A stretch of DNA of 6,997 nt. Source: Bacillota bacterium. GTDB lineage: Bacteria; Bacillota; Clostridia; DSM-8532. Where the stretch lies: the NCBI GenBank assembly GCA_023410885.1, contig JAEYPI010000172.1, forward strand, positions 1 through 6,997, in the 5' to 3' direction. Both the position numbers and the translations under genes were made by a program. Under the pieces are notes generated by a model, which searched no databases, was not told where the DNA came from, and was given only the letters and a program-made list of their open reading frames with translations. How positions within the stretch are numbered: position 1 is the first letter of the stretch; each line of letters starts with the position of its first letter. Below are positions 1 to 5,108 of the stretch, piece after piece.

Positions 1-443
1 TGCTGGTGCCTTGCACTGAGGTTCAAAAGGCTGAGTTGTCTGATTGCCAGGAGCTGGCTGCTTTAATATACAGCATTCCTGAATTTTCAAGGTTTTATCA
101 TTCACGTTTGGAAATAGAAAAAGGTATCCGCAGACGAATGGAGCTTGGCATTTGTCGTTATTTTGTACTTAAACGGGACGGGGTTATTGTCTCCCAGGCC
201 TATACGACGATTGAGTCGTCACGATATGCCACAATAGGCGGTGTTGTGACGCGCCACGAATATCGAAAACAAGGCCTGGCTTCCTTGGTGGTATCCTGTA
301 TTTGTCATAACCTTTTAGAGGAAAAGAAAATACCGAATCTTTTTTATAGTAACGAAGAGGCAGGACGGGTTTATCAAAGGCTGGGTTTTGCCCCGGCAGG
401 GGAGTACGCCATGCTTCTTGCCCATAAATACCGCATTACATAA
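1..443 (+). CDS. GNAT-family N-acetyltransferase, C-terminal part (5' end outside window)
   Basis: This is the C-terminal part of a GCN5-related N-acetyltransferase, which would transfer an acetyl group from acetyl-CoA to an unknown substrate in the cytoplasm. The reading frame is already open at the left edge (codons in phase from base 3), so the GTG at 6 is probably not the true start and the full protein is probably longer. Counting from that GTG, residues 5-70 form the beginning of the GNAT fold. The acetyl-CoA-binding motif A lies at about 80-92, with R-K-Q-G-L-A at 87-92 matching the R/QxxGxG/A signature. The motif-B end is FYSNEEAGRVYQRLGF at 113-128, typical of the family. The gene stops at TAA 441-443. 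No good terminator follows it. Its link to the recombination genes downstream is probably only positional. Family assignment is confident; substrate is unknown. Confidence 0.85.
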   Translation, partial: LVPCTEVQKAELSDCQELAALIYSIPEFSRFYHSRLEIEKGIRRRMELGICRYFVLKRDGVIVSQAYTTIESSRYATIGGVVTRHEYRKQGLASLVVSCICHNLLEEKKIPNLFYSNEEAGRVYQRLGFAPAGEYAMLLAHKYRIT

Positions 444-513
444 AATCTTTAGCATCCTGTTTATTGATTTTTCAATTAGTTTATTATAACAACATAAACA
501 ATATGAATTAAAC

Positions 514-542
514 TTGTAATATTATGTAAGTTATGTTAGAAT
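514..542 (+). promoter_or_regulatory. Candidate sigma-A promoter for comM-dprA
   Basis: TTGTAA at 514-519 and TAGAAT at 537-542 are separated by exactly 17 bp and match the housekeeping consensus at 4/6 and 5/6 positions. Transcription would start near 549-551, giving a leader of about 257 nt that carries all five hairpins. A start there would remove the first few bases of the left arm of the flanking inverted repeat (546-555). A second, weaker possibility further upstream is TTGATT at 464-469 with TATAAC at 485-490 (15-bp spacing), which would keep the full arm in the transcript. Both are inferred by eye only. Confidence 0.45.
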
Positions 543-572
543 GTTCTCCAAACAGATGTTCTTATTCGCGGG

Positions 573-794
573 GAGTCTTGTGGGATATTCCCTTAGGAAT
601 ATCCCCTGTTAACGGGTCGAGTCATGTGGGATATTCCCTTAGGAATATCCTCTGTTAACGGATCGAGTCTTGTGGGATATTCCCTTAGGAATATCCCCTG
701 TTAACGGGTCGAGTCTTGTGGGATATTCCCTTAGGAATATCCTCTGTTAACGGGTCGAGTCATGTGGGATATTCCCTTAGGAATATCCCCTGTT
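573..794 (+). repeat. Tandem array of five 46-bp hairpin units
   Basis: Units begin at 582, 628, 674, 720 and 766, an exact 46-bp period. The fifth is truncated after 29 bp (766-794), and a partial unit tail (GAGTCTTGT, 573-581) precedes the first. Each unit starts with arms GGGATATTCC and GGAATATCCC around a CTTA loop, a 10-bp hairpin. A spacer follows: TGTTAAC, then GGGTCGAGTC, then ATGT or TTGT. Differences are few. Units 1, 3 and 5 have CCCC at the arm end and units 2 and 4 have CCTC; unit 2 has GGATC in place of GGGTC; the spacer ends in CATGT (units 1, 4) or CTTGT (units 2, 3). The spacers are conserved too, so this is not a CRISPR array. Function is unknown; the position between promoter and ribosome binding site suggests a leader RNA element. 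Confidence 0.95.
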
Positions 795-800
795 TGGAGG
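795..800 (+). promoter_or_regulatory. Ribosome binding site of comM (decides the start)
   Basis: TGGAGG lies six bases (all T) before the ATG at 807, an ideal position. It supports 807 over the in-frame ATG at 762, which lies in the repeat array and has no ribosome binding site. The site is part of the right arm of the long inverted repeat described separately. Confidence 0.85.
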
Positions 801-806
801 TTTTTT

Positions 807-2336
807 ATGTTCAGCAGAGTGTCCACCTGTGGGCTCACAGGTTTGGTCGGTTATCCCATTCAGGTGGAGACCGATATCTCCAACGGCATTCCATCCTTTG
901 ATATAGTAGGACTGGCCGATACCTCCGTAAAAGAAGCCAGAGAACGGGTAAGAGCGGCCGTTAAGAATTCAGGCTACGAGTTTCCGATTAAACGTATTAC
1001 TGTTAATTTGGCGCCGGCTGACACCCGTAAGGAGGGCTCCGGCTTTGATCTTCCTCTGGCGCTGGGTATACTTGTATCGTCCGGGGTCATTAGATCAAAC
1101 GCCATTGAAGGGTACATGCTTGCAGGCGAACTGGCACTTGATGGAAGTGTACGCCCGGTTTCGGGTATGTTGTGCAAGGCCATAGCAGCAAGAGAATTGG
1201 GACTTAACAAGCTTATGGTTCCAACGGTAAATTGTCGGGAAGTGTCCGTGGTAAAAGAATTGGAAATATATCCGGTCAGTACATTACAACAAGCCGTTGA
1301 CCATTTCAATGGAACCCATCCTCTAAAATATGAATGCTTTGAGGAATTTCCAGTGCCCTCTATGAATTTGAGTCAGGACGATTTTTCCGATGTCAAAGGG
1401 CAAAAAAATGCAAAAAGAGCTTTGGAGATTGCGGCCTGTGGGGGGCATAACCTCATCATGATTGGTAGTCCCGGATCTGGAAAAACCATGTTGGCACGCA
1501 GACTTCCTTCCATTCTTCCGGATTTGACTTTTGAGGAGTCCCTTGAGGTAACTAAAATTTATAGTGTTGCAGGGATGCTGGCTCAAAATAGCCCCCTTAT
1601 TCAAGAACGGCCATTCCGCTCGCCCCACCATACGGTAAGCGCCGTAAGCTTGGTTGGCGGAGGAAGGCAGCCAAGGCCCGGAGAAGCTAGCCTGGCCCAT
1701 CATGGGGTTCTCTTTCTTGACGAAATACCCGAGTTCCCCAGAATGACCTTGGATGTTTTAAGACAGCCTCTGGAAGATGGGCAGGCCAATATTTCGAGGA
1801 TCAATGCCTCAGTTACATACCCTTGCAGGTTCATGCTGATAGCGGCTGCAAATCCATGCAAGTGCGGTTATTATGGCGATCCCACCAAAAACTGTACCTG
1901 TTCCTTTCGTGATGCAGAAAATTATCTTTCACGTCTCTCGGGCCCACTCATGGATCGCATCGACATTCATATCCAAGTGCCTACCTTGAAATACATTGAA
2001 ATAGAGAATGCTAAACCCGAGGAAAGATCGGAGACCATAAAAAGTCGTGTAAATCGCACCCGAAAGCTCCAGCAGGAGCGTTATAAACGGTACGGTATCT
2101 ACTGTAATGCCCATTTAAAGGGTTCTATGATACGCGAGTTTTGCCGGCTTGACGAGGAAGGGAAAAGGATTCTGAGATCAGCCTTCGATAAGCTGAATTT
2201 GAGTGCTCGCGCCCATGACCGTATCCTCAAAGTGGCACGAACCATTGCAGATCTGGAGGAAGAGGAGATAATTCGGGCAGGACATGTGGCGGAGGCCATT
2301 CAGTACCGAGCGCTGGACAGAACAGTCAGGGTTTAA
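807..2336 (+). CDS. comM: ComM/YifB-family AAA+ ATPase (Mg-chelatase-like, branch-migration helicase)
   Basis: This 509-aa protein is a full-length YifB/ComM member. In Vibrio, ComM is a hexameric AAA+ helicase that extends integration of transforming DNA by branch migration; many Firmicutes carry the homologue next to dprA. The start at 807 gives MFSRVSTCGLTG, typical of the family. Residues 1-170 form the Lon/S5-like N-terminal domain, with conserved FDIVGLADTSVKEARERVRA (31-50) and NLAPADTRKEGSGFDLPLA. The Mg-chelatase AAA+ core follows: Walker A GSPGSGKT at 220-227, FRSPHHT at 270-276, Walker B VLFLDE at 301-306, and AAANPCKCGYYGDP at 347-359. Cysteines 351, 353, 363 and 365 are a likely metal site. 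The C-terminal lid has LSARAHDRILKVARTIADL at 465-483. No truncation is seen. It is the first gene of an operon with dprA. Function in this organism is inferred from the family. Confidence 0.95.
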   Translation: MFSRVSTCGLTGLVGYPIQVETDISNGIPSFDIVGLADTSVKEARERVRAAVKNSGYEFPIKRITVNLAPADTRKEGSGFDLPLALGILVSSGVIRSNAIEGYMLAGELALDGSVRPVSGMLCKAIAARELGLNKLMVPTVNCREVSVVKELEIYPVSTLQQAVDHFNGTHPLKYECFEEFPVPSMNLSQDDFSDVKGQKNAKRALEIAACGGHNLIMIGSPGSGKTMLARRLPSILPDLTFEESLEVTKIYSVAGMLAQNSPLIQERPFRSPHHTVSAVSLVGGGRQPRPGEASLAHHGVLFLDEIPEFPRMTLDVLRQPLEDGQANISRINASVTYPCRFMLIAAANPCKCGYYGDPTKNCTCSFRDAENYLSRLSGPLMDRIDIHIQVPTLKYIEIENAKPEERSETIKSRVNRTRKLQQERYKRYGIYCNAHLKGSMIREFCRLDEEGKRILRSAFDKLNLSARAHDRILKVARTIADLEEEEIIRAGHVAEAIQYRALDRTVRV

Positions 2337-2340
2337 GCTT

Positions 2341-2346
2341 TGGAGG
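2341..2346 (+). promoter_or_regulatory. Ribosome binding site of dprA (decides the start)
   Basis: TGGAGG is followed by five A residues and then the ATG at 2352. It rules out the in-frame TTG at 2340, which overlaps this site and would leave no ribosome binding site upstream. Confidence 0.8.
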
Positions 2347-2351
2347 AAAAA

Positions 2352-3446
2352 ATGAAAAACGAATTGGAGCATTGGTTGTATTTAAGCACCTTGGAAGGCT
2401 TGAGCAATCGGGTAAAATTAGAGATAGTTACTTTGCTGGGTGGGGCCTCAGAGGTCTATGGGGCCAATATGGCACCCCTTTTGCGAGCAGGTTTTACACC
2501 CCAAGCCTATGAGGCTTATCACAGCGACGCCATGAAGCAGGGAGTTCGTCGCATCATTGAGCAATGTAAATGTCAGGATATTCATCTATTAACACTTTCT
2601 CATGAAGACTATCCCGAGATGCTTAAGTATATCCATGATCCACCCTTGATACTCTATGTAAGAGGGAATATTCCAAAAACCAATGCCATTGCGGTTGTAG
2701 GCTCCCGTAGAGCCTCAGGCTACGGTATTGAAAACGCTGTTAAAATAGCAAGCGAATTAGCATTATCAGGCATCCTAGTGGTCAGTGGCATGGCTAGAGG
2801 CATTGATACGGCTGCCCATTGCGGAGCGCTCAATGTTCAAGGTGAAACCGTAGCCGTTTTGGGCTGCAGCGTAGACACGCCTTATCCTCCAGAAAACAAA
2901 TCACTTATGGAGCGCATCATTCAATCAGGAGCCGTGATTTCAGAGTATCCTCCGGGTACACCTCCAGCCACTTTTCATTTTCCCAATCGCAATCGCATCA
3001 TAAGCGGTATGTCCCTGGGTACTCTGGTGGTGGAGGCCGGGTTGAAAAGTGGTTCTCTTATCACTGCTCATTGTGCATTGGATCAGGGGAGAGAGGTTTT
3101 TGCCATTCCCGGAAATATCACAAACTATAATAGTATGGGTACTAATCGTCTGATCAAGGATGGCGCAAAAATGGTCCTTAATGTGGAGGACATAATAGAA
3201 GAGCTTCAGTTTGGGTTATCGCCCCTGGATAAAGGAAAGAAAAGTAAGAAGAGAAATAAAACCGATGGTTTAAATGCTGATGGAAAGAAAATTATATGCG
3301 CCTTAAAAATTGAGGATCTTTACGATGAGGAGCTCTCGGTTAAAACCAGTATTCCACTTAAGGAATTATTTGGACTTCTCTTGGACCTGGAGCTGAGAGG
3401 GCTGATTAAAAAGAGCCTGACGGGCCAATACAGACTAATGGCATAA
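2352..3446 (+). CDS. dprA: DNA-processing protein DprA (RecA loader)
   Basis: This 364-aa protein is a complete DprA/Smf. DprA binds incoming single-stranded DNA during natural transformation, protects it and loads RecA; it also occurs in species never shown to be transformable. Residues 1-70 form a helical N-terminal domain. The Rossmann-like core has VVGSRRAS at 115-122, VVSGMARGIDTAAHCGAL at 143-160, FPNRNRIISGMS at 210-221, EAGLKSGSLITAHCALDQG at 228-246 and FAIPGNI at 250-256, all hallmarks of the family. A lysine-rich linker (about 294-303) leads to a C-terminal winged-helix domain (about 306-362), present in many DprA proteins. It starts 15 bp after comM, so the two are surely co-transcribed. 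topA, a frequent neighbour of dprA in Firmicutes, does not follow here. No clear terminator is seen after it. Confidence 0.96.
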   Translation: MKNELEHWLYLSTLEGLSNRVKLEIVTLLGGASEVYGANMAPLLRAGFTPQAYEAYHSDAMKQGVRRIIEQCKCQDIHLLTLSHEDYPEMLKYIHDPPLILYVRGNIPKTNAIAVVGSRRASGYGIENAVKIASELALSGILVVSGMARGIDTAAHCGALNVQGETVAVLGCSVDTPYPPENKSLMERIIQSGAVISEYPPGTPPATFHFPNRNRIISGMSLGTLVVEAGLKSGSLITAHCALDQGREVFAIPGNITNYNSMGTNRLIKDGAKMVLNVEDIIEELQFGLSPLDKGKKSKKRNKTDGLNADGKKIICALKIEDLYDEELSVKTSIPLKELFGLLLDLELRGLIKKSLTGQYRLMA

Positions 3447-3468
3447 GAGTAGATACAAAAATAAAACC

Positions 3469-3498
3469 TTGACCTAGAAGACTTAAGTAAGATATAAA
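3469..3498 (+). promoter_or_regulatory. Candidate sigma-A promoter for the coiled-coil gene
   Basis: TTGACC at 3469-3474 and TATAAA at 3493-3498 are 18 bp apart and each match the housekeeping consensus at 5/6 positions. Transcription would start near 3505, about 74 nt before the ATG at 3579. A dyad lies just downstream at 3512-3536. The placement suggests that the coiled-coil gene is transcribed independently of comM-dprA. Confidence 0.55.
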
Positions 3499-3511
3499 CT
3501 TTATACTTTAT

Positions 3512-3536
3512 ATCATTTCGTTAATCTAGAAATGAT
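3512..3536 (+). repeat. 8-bp dyad downstream of promoter (possible operator or hairpin)
   Basis: ATCATTTC at 3512-3519 is the perfect reverse complement of GAAATGAT at 3529-3536, with a 9-nt centre. It lies about 7 to 31 nt after the predicted transcription start, where an operator or a 5' leader hairpin could act. I recognise no known regulator site, and one 8-bp dyad in AT-rich DNA can arise by chance. Confidence 0.35.
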
Positions 3537-3578
3537 GCGTTGTACATGATAAGATTTTATGTATGAAGGTCAGAAAAA

Positions 3579-3902
3579 ATGGAAGATAAGACTTTTGATT
3601 TGTTGACCCAAATGGATTCAGATTTCACAACAAAAATGAAACAAGTGGAGGGCAAACTTGATCAAATTGAAGCTAAACTTGATCAAAAAGCGGATAAGTC
3701 AGATATTATACGCTTAGAGGTTGAGCATGGCAAAAAACTGGAGGCTCTATTTAATGGTTATAAGCAAATGTCTGAAGAGCTGAATGATATAAAAAATATA
3801 GTTAGCGACATTTCAACAAAGGTAGATCAACACGAAATCAGAATACAGGCCATCGAAGGGTGGAAAAAGCAAATAAAAAAAGTTGAGGGAAGTATTATCT
3901 AA
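3579..3902 (+). CDS. Small coiled-coil protein of unknown function
   Basis: This 107-aa hydrophilic protein has no signal peptide or membrane segment. Nearly all of it is predicted by eye to be helical coiled coil: residues 20-40 run in clear heptads (KLDQIEA KLDQKAD), and a second helix at about 70-105 ends basic. The central stretch RLEVEHGKKLEALFNGYKQ (about 45-63) recalls small coiled-coil proteins common in clostridial genomes and annotated as hypothetical; that resemblance is from memory, not a search. The ATG at 3579 is preceded by GAAGG at 3565-3569 with a 9-nt gap; the ATGs just upstream are in other frames. AAACTTGATCAAA occurs twice, 21 bp apart (3654-3666 and 3675-3687), suggesting a duplicated heptad. 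No function can be assigned. Confidence 0.75.
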   Translation: MEDKTFDLLTQMDSDFTTKMKQVEGKLDQIEAKLDQKADKSDIIRLEVEHGKKLEALFNGYKQMSEELNDIKNIVSDISTKVDQHEIRIQAIEGWKKQIKKVEGSII

Positions 3903-3944
3903 GTTCTTTTAAATAACGAAACAACAGATACGAAGCAGCTGCTG

Positions 3945-3973
3945 GCATAAGTGATGTAACCAACCCATAGAAT
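3945..3973 (+). promoter_or_regulatory. Candidate sporulation sigma-E promoter for the deacetylase gene
   Basis: GCATAAG at 3945-3951 and CATAGAAT at 3966-3973 are separated by 14 bp. The sigma-E consensus is about KMATATT, 14 bp, then CATACANT, so the match is 5/7 and 7/8. Transcription would start near 3980, about 29 nt before the ATG at 4009. Mother-cell sigma-E control would fit a PdaB-like deacetylase, since Bacillus pdaB is reported to be a sigma-E gene. A sigma-F/G-like CATAATA also occurs at 3975-3981, but without a well-placed -35. Inference by eye only. Confidence 0.4.
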
Positions 3974-4008
3974 GCATAATAGAAACATGTTCTGGGCGGA
4001 AGTGCATC

Positions 4009-4785
4009 ATGAAGGTTTTTTTTATCCGCAAGAAGGACTATGTTCCTCTGCTGCTGCTTCTGGTGGTCATCATTATTTTTATCGTCATCAATGCATTATT
4101 AACACAAAACTATCTGGCACAGGCTTCAGGCCATTATCGCGAAGATATTCCCATCTACTCAGTTGATTGTGAGGGAAAAAAGTGTGCCATAACCTTTGAC
4201 TGTGCATGGGAGGCCGATGATATTCCTAATATCCTAGATGCTCTAGACAAGTACAAAGCCAAAGCAACCTTCTTTTTAGTGGGTCTATGGGCTGAAAAAA
4301 ACCCGAGCATGGTGAGGCTCATGGTTGAGCGAGGCCATGAGGTTGCCAATCACGGCTATTCACACGCACATATGTCCCAAATCCCAGAGGCTAAAATCCA
4401 AGAGGAAATACAGCGTTGTACTGAGGTCATTGAAAAAATATCAGGAGTCAAGGTTACCTTATTTCGTCCGCCTTATGGGGAATACAATTCAGCCACGGTG
4501 AAGGTTGCCAAAAAGCAGGGTTATCAAACGATTCAGTGGGACGTGGATTCCTTGGACTGGAAAAAGAGCTTGTCGGCTGATGATATCTATAAGCGCGTAA
4601 CCCAAAGAGTTCAGACAGGATCGATTATTCTTTTTCATAATGATACGTTGTATACAGAAGATATTTTGCCTTCTATTTTGGATAACCTGACTAAAAACGG
4701 GTATGAGTGTGTTATAGTATCTGATTTACTTTTAAAGGAAAATTATAAAATTCGTTATGATGGACGGCAAATGAGAGAAAAATGA
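4009..4785 (+). CDS. Membrane-anchored polysaccharide deacetylase (NodB homology, PdaB-like)
   Basis: This 258-aa protein would remove acetyl groups from a cell-wall or spore polysaccharide on the outer face of the membrane. Residues 1-10 are basic, 11-31 are one strongly hydrophobic segment (uncleaved anchor or signal), and a NodB domain spans about 57-240. Visible motifs are TFDCAWEADD at 62-71, the metal histidines H115 and H119 in NHGYSHAH, RPPYGEYN at 153-160, WDVDSLDW at 177-184 and ILFHN at 207-211. In motif 1 the second Asp of the usual TFDD is Cys65; Bacillus PdaA (TFDNG) and PdaB also lack it, so this fits the sporulation-related branch. The size is close to that of PdaB, but Bacillus PdaB as I recall it lacks the motif-2 histidines present here, so I give no symbol. 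The ribosome binding site is modest (GGCGGA at 3995-4000, 8 nt before ATG). It stands alone, with a sigma-E-like promoter upstream. Confidence 0.88.
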   Translation: MKVFFIRKKDYVPLLLLLVVIIIFIVINALLTQNYLAQASGHYREDIPIYSVDCEGKKCAITFDCAWEADDIPNILDALDKYKAKATFFLVGLWAEKNPSMVRLMVERGHEVANHGYSHAHMSQIPEAKIQEEIQRCTEVIEKISGVKVTLFRPPYGEYNSATVKVAKKQGYQTIQWDVDSLDWKKSLSADDIYKRVTQRVQTGSIILFHNDTLYTEDILPSILDNLTKNGYECVIVSDLLLKENYKIRYDGRQMREK

Positions 4786-4808
4786 AAAAAGACCAAATGA
4801 AAGAAATC

Positions 4809-4833
4809 AAAGCATTTTTGTATGCATTTATTT
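4809..4833 (+). terminator. Weak terminator-like hairpin after the deacetylase gene
   Basis: AAAGCAT at 4809-4815 can pair with ATGCATTT at 4822-4829 with one bulged A, followed by the T-rich ATTT. It lies about 24 bp after the stop codon. The stem is short and the T run poor, so this is only a weak candidate. Confidence 0.25.
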
Positions 4834-4922
4834 AGCAAAAACATGTTTAAGGCTCTATGATTTTGGTGAAATATATATTATGATTCAATTAGAGACTTAA
4901 TATTGTTTTATCTGAATATACC

Positions 4923-4944
4923 GGAACATTTTCATTGGTGTTCC
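4923..4944 (+). repeat. Dyad upstream of the SSB-like gene
   Basis: GGAACA (4923-4928) and TGTTCC (4939-4944) are perfect inverted arms around a 10-nt centre; in RNA two inner U-G pairs extend the stem to 8 bp with loop TTCATT. It is not a LexA box, which needs GAAC and GTTC four bases apart, and no T run follows, so it is not an intrinsic terminator. Role unknown. Confidence 0.4.
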
Positions 4945-4977
4945 AAATTATATACTCGATTTATAGAACTAACCCTA

Positions 4978-4995
4978 TAAGTAAAGTCTTACTTA
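4978..4995 (+). repeat. 7-bp hairpin dyad upstream of the SSB-like gene
   Basis: TAAGTAA and TTACTTA are perfect inverted arms around AGTC. It lies about 113 bp before the ATG at 5109. No T run follows. It could be an operator or a leader hairpin, or chance in AT-rich DNA. Confidence 0.35.
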
Positions 4996-5090
4996 GGCTG
5001 AAGGATATTGATGAAAGATTGCTTCTAAACGAGCAGTGTGCCGAATATTAATTATCAGGCAGCATGTTCGATAAATACCAAAGACTTTGA

Positions 5091-5096
5091 GAGGAG
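5091..5096 (+). promoter_or_regulatory. Ribosome binding site of the SSB-like gene
   Basis: GAGGAG lies 12 nt before the ATG at 5109, somewhat long but usable. The in-frame TTG at 5097 directly abuts this site with no spacer, so it is a poor start. Confidence 0.6.
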
Positions 5097-5108
5097 TTGG
5101 GGTATCAG

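Larger units (their letters stand above)
444..806 (+). other. Non-coding leader region of the comM-dprA operon
   Basis: This 363-bp gap contains no supportable gene. Bases 444-545 are AT-rich and hold the candidate promoters. Bases 546-799 are a structured block: an inverted repeat at each end (546-555 and 790-799) around five tandem 46-bp units. Bases 801-806 are six T residues immediately before the comM start codon. The unit length is not a multiple of three and short frames in it lack ribosome binding sites, so I read it as a regulatory leader and not as coding sequence. Confidence 0.75.
546..806 (+). promoter_or_regulatory. Long-range stem enclosing the repeat array and covering the comM ribosome binding site
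   Basis: CTCCAAACAG at 546-555 is the perfect reverse complement of CTGTTTGGAG at 790-799, and T545 can pair with G800 as a U-G wobble. The right arm contains most of the GGAGG ribosome binding site (796-800) and is followed directly by TTTTTT (801-806) and the comM ATG (807). If it folds in RNA, this stem would hide the ribosome binding site and would also look like the stem and U tract of an intrinsic terminator. The five local hairpins between the arms would shorten the effective loop. The pairing is seen in the sequence; the switch function is inference. Confidence 0.5.
4786..5108 (+). other. 323-bp intergenic region with two dyads, no supported gene
   Basis: This AT-rich gap separates the deacetylase from the SSB-like gene. 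Apart from a weak terminator-like hairpin near 4809-4833 it holds two dyads. GGAACA at 4923-4928 with TGTTCC at 4939-4944 extends to 8 bp in RNA with two G-U pairs. TAAGTAA at 4978-4984 with TTACTTA at 4989-4995 has a 4-nt loop AGTC. No strong sigma-A promoter was found, although the SSB-like gene should need one. An open frame at 4893-5051 has no ATG or ribosome binding site and resembles no family I know. Confidence 0.6.

Noticed and set aside
624..704. 26-codon upstream frame in the repeat array starting at ATG 624
   Set aside because: It has no ribosome binding site, and the 46-bp period shifts the frame between units so the peptide is not repeated. It is probably incidental.
573..794. 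CRISPR array
   Set aside because: The period is regular, but the 22-bp stretches between palindromes are nearly identical to each other; CRISPR spacers are unique. No cas genes are present.
573..799. Insertion sequence or MITE bounded by the 10-bp inverted repeat
   Set aside because: There is no transposase and no flanking target duplication is evident, and the right arm coincides with the functional ribosome binding site, which fits a leader element better. A very old insertion cannot be excluded.
444..806. Known riboswitch or T-box leader
   Set aside because: I found no T-box sequence, no specifier-loop arrangement and no conserved riboswitch core; the structure is instead a simple hairpin array within an outer stem.
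2340..2351. TTG start for dprA at 2340
   Set aside because: It overlaps the TGGAGG site that serves the ATG at 2352, and it leaves no upstream ribosome binding site.
974..2372. Open frames on the - strand across comM
   Set aside because: They are antisense shadows of strongly supported + strand genes, have no family resemblance and no convincing ribosome binding sites.
3972..4166. 64-codon frame overlapping the deacetylase start
   Set aside because: It runs out of frame over the deacetylase coding sequence, and its peptide resembles nothing I know.
4782..4835. 17-codon frame overlapping the deacetylase stop (MKKDQMKEIKAFLYAFI)
   Set aside because: The ATGA overlap looks like translational coupling, but the product is very short, the ribosome binding site is weak and no family is recognisable.
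4923..4944. LexA (SOS) box
   Set aside because: The GAAC and GTTC half-sites are 12 bp apart instead of 4, so it does not fit the Gram-positive LexA site.
4893..5051. About 52-codon open frame in the gap before the SSB-like gene
   Set aside because: It has no ATG and no ribosome binding site, and no similarity I recognise. It could be a gene remnant but is not supportable.
5097..5108. TTG start for the SSB-like gene at 5097
   Set aside because: It directly abuts GAGGAG with no spacer; the ATG at 5109 is better placed.
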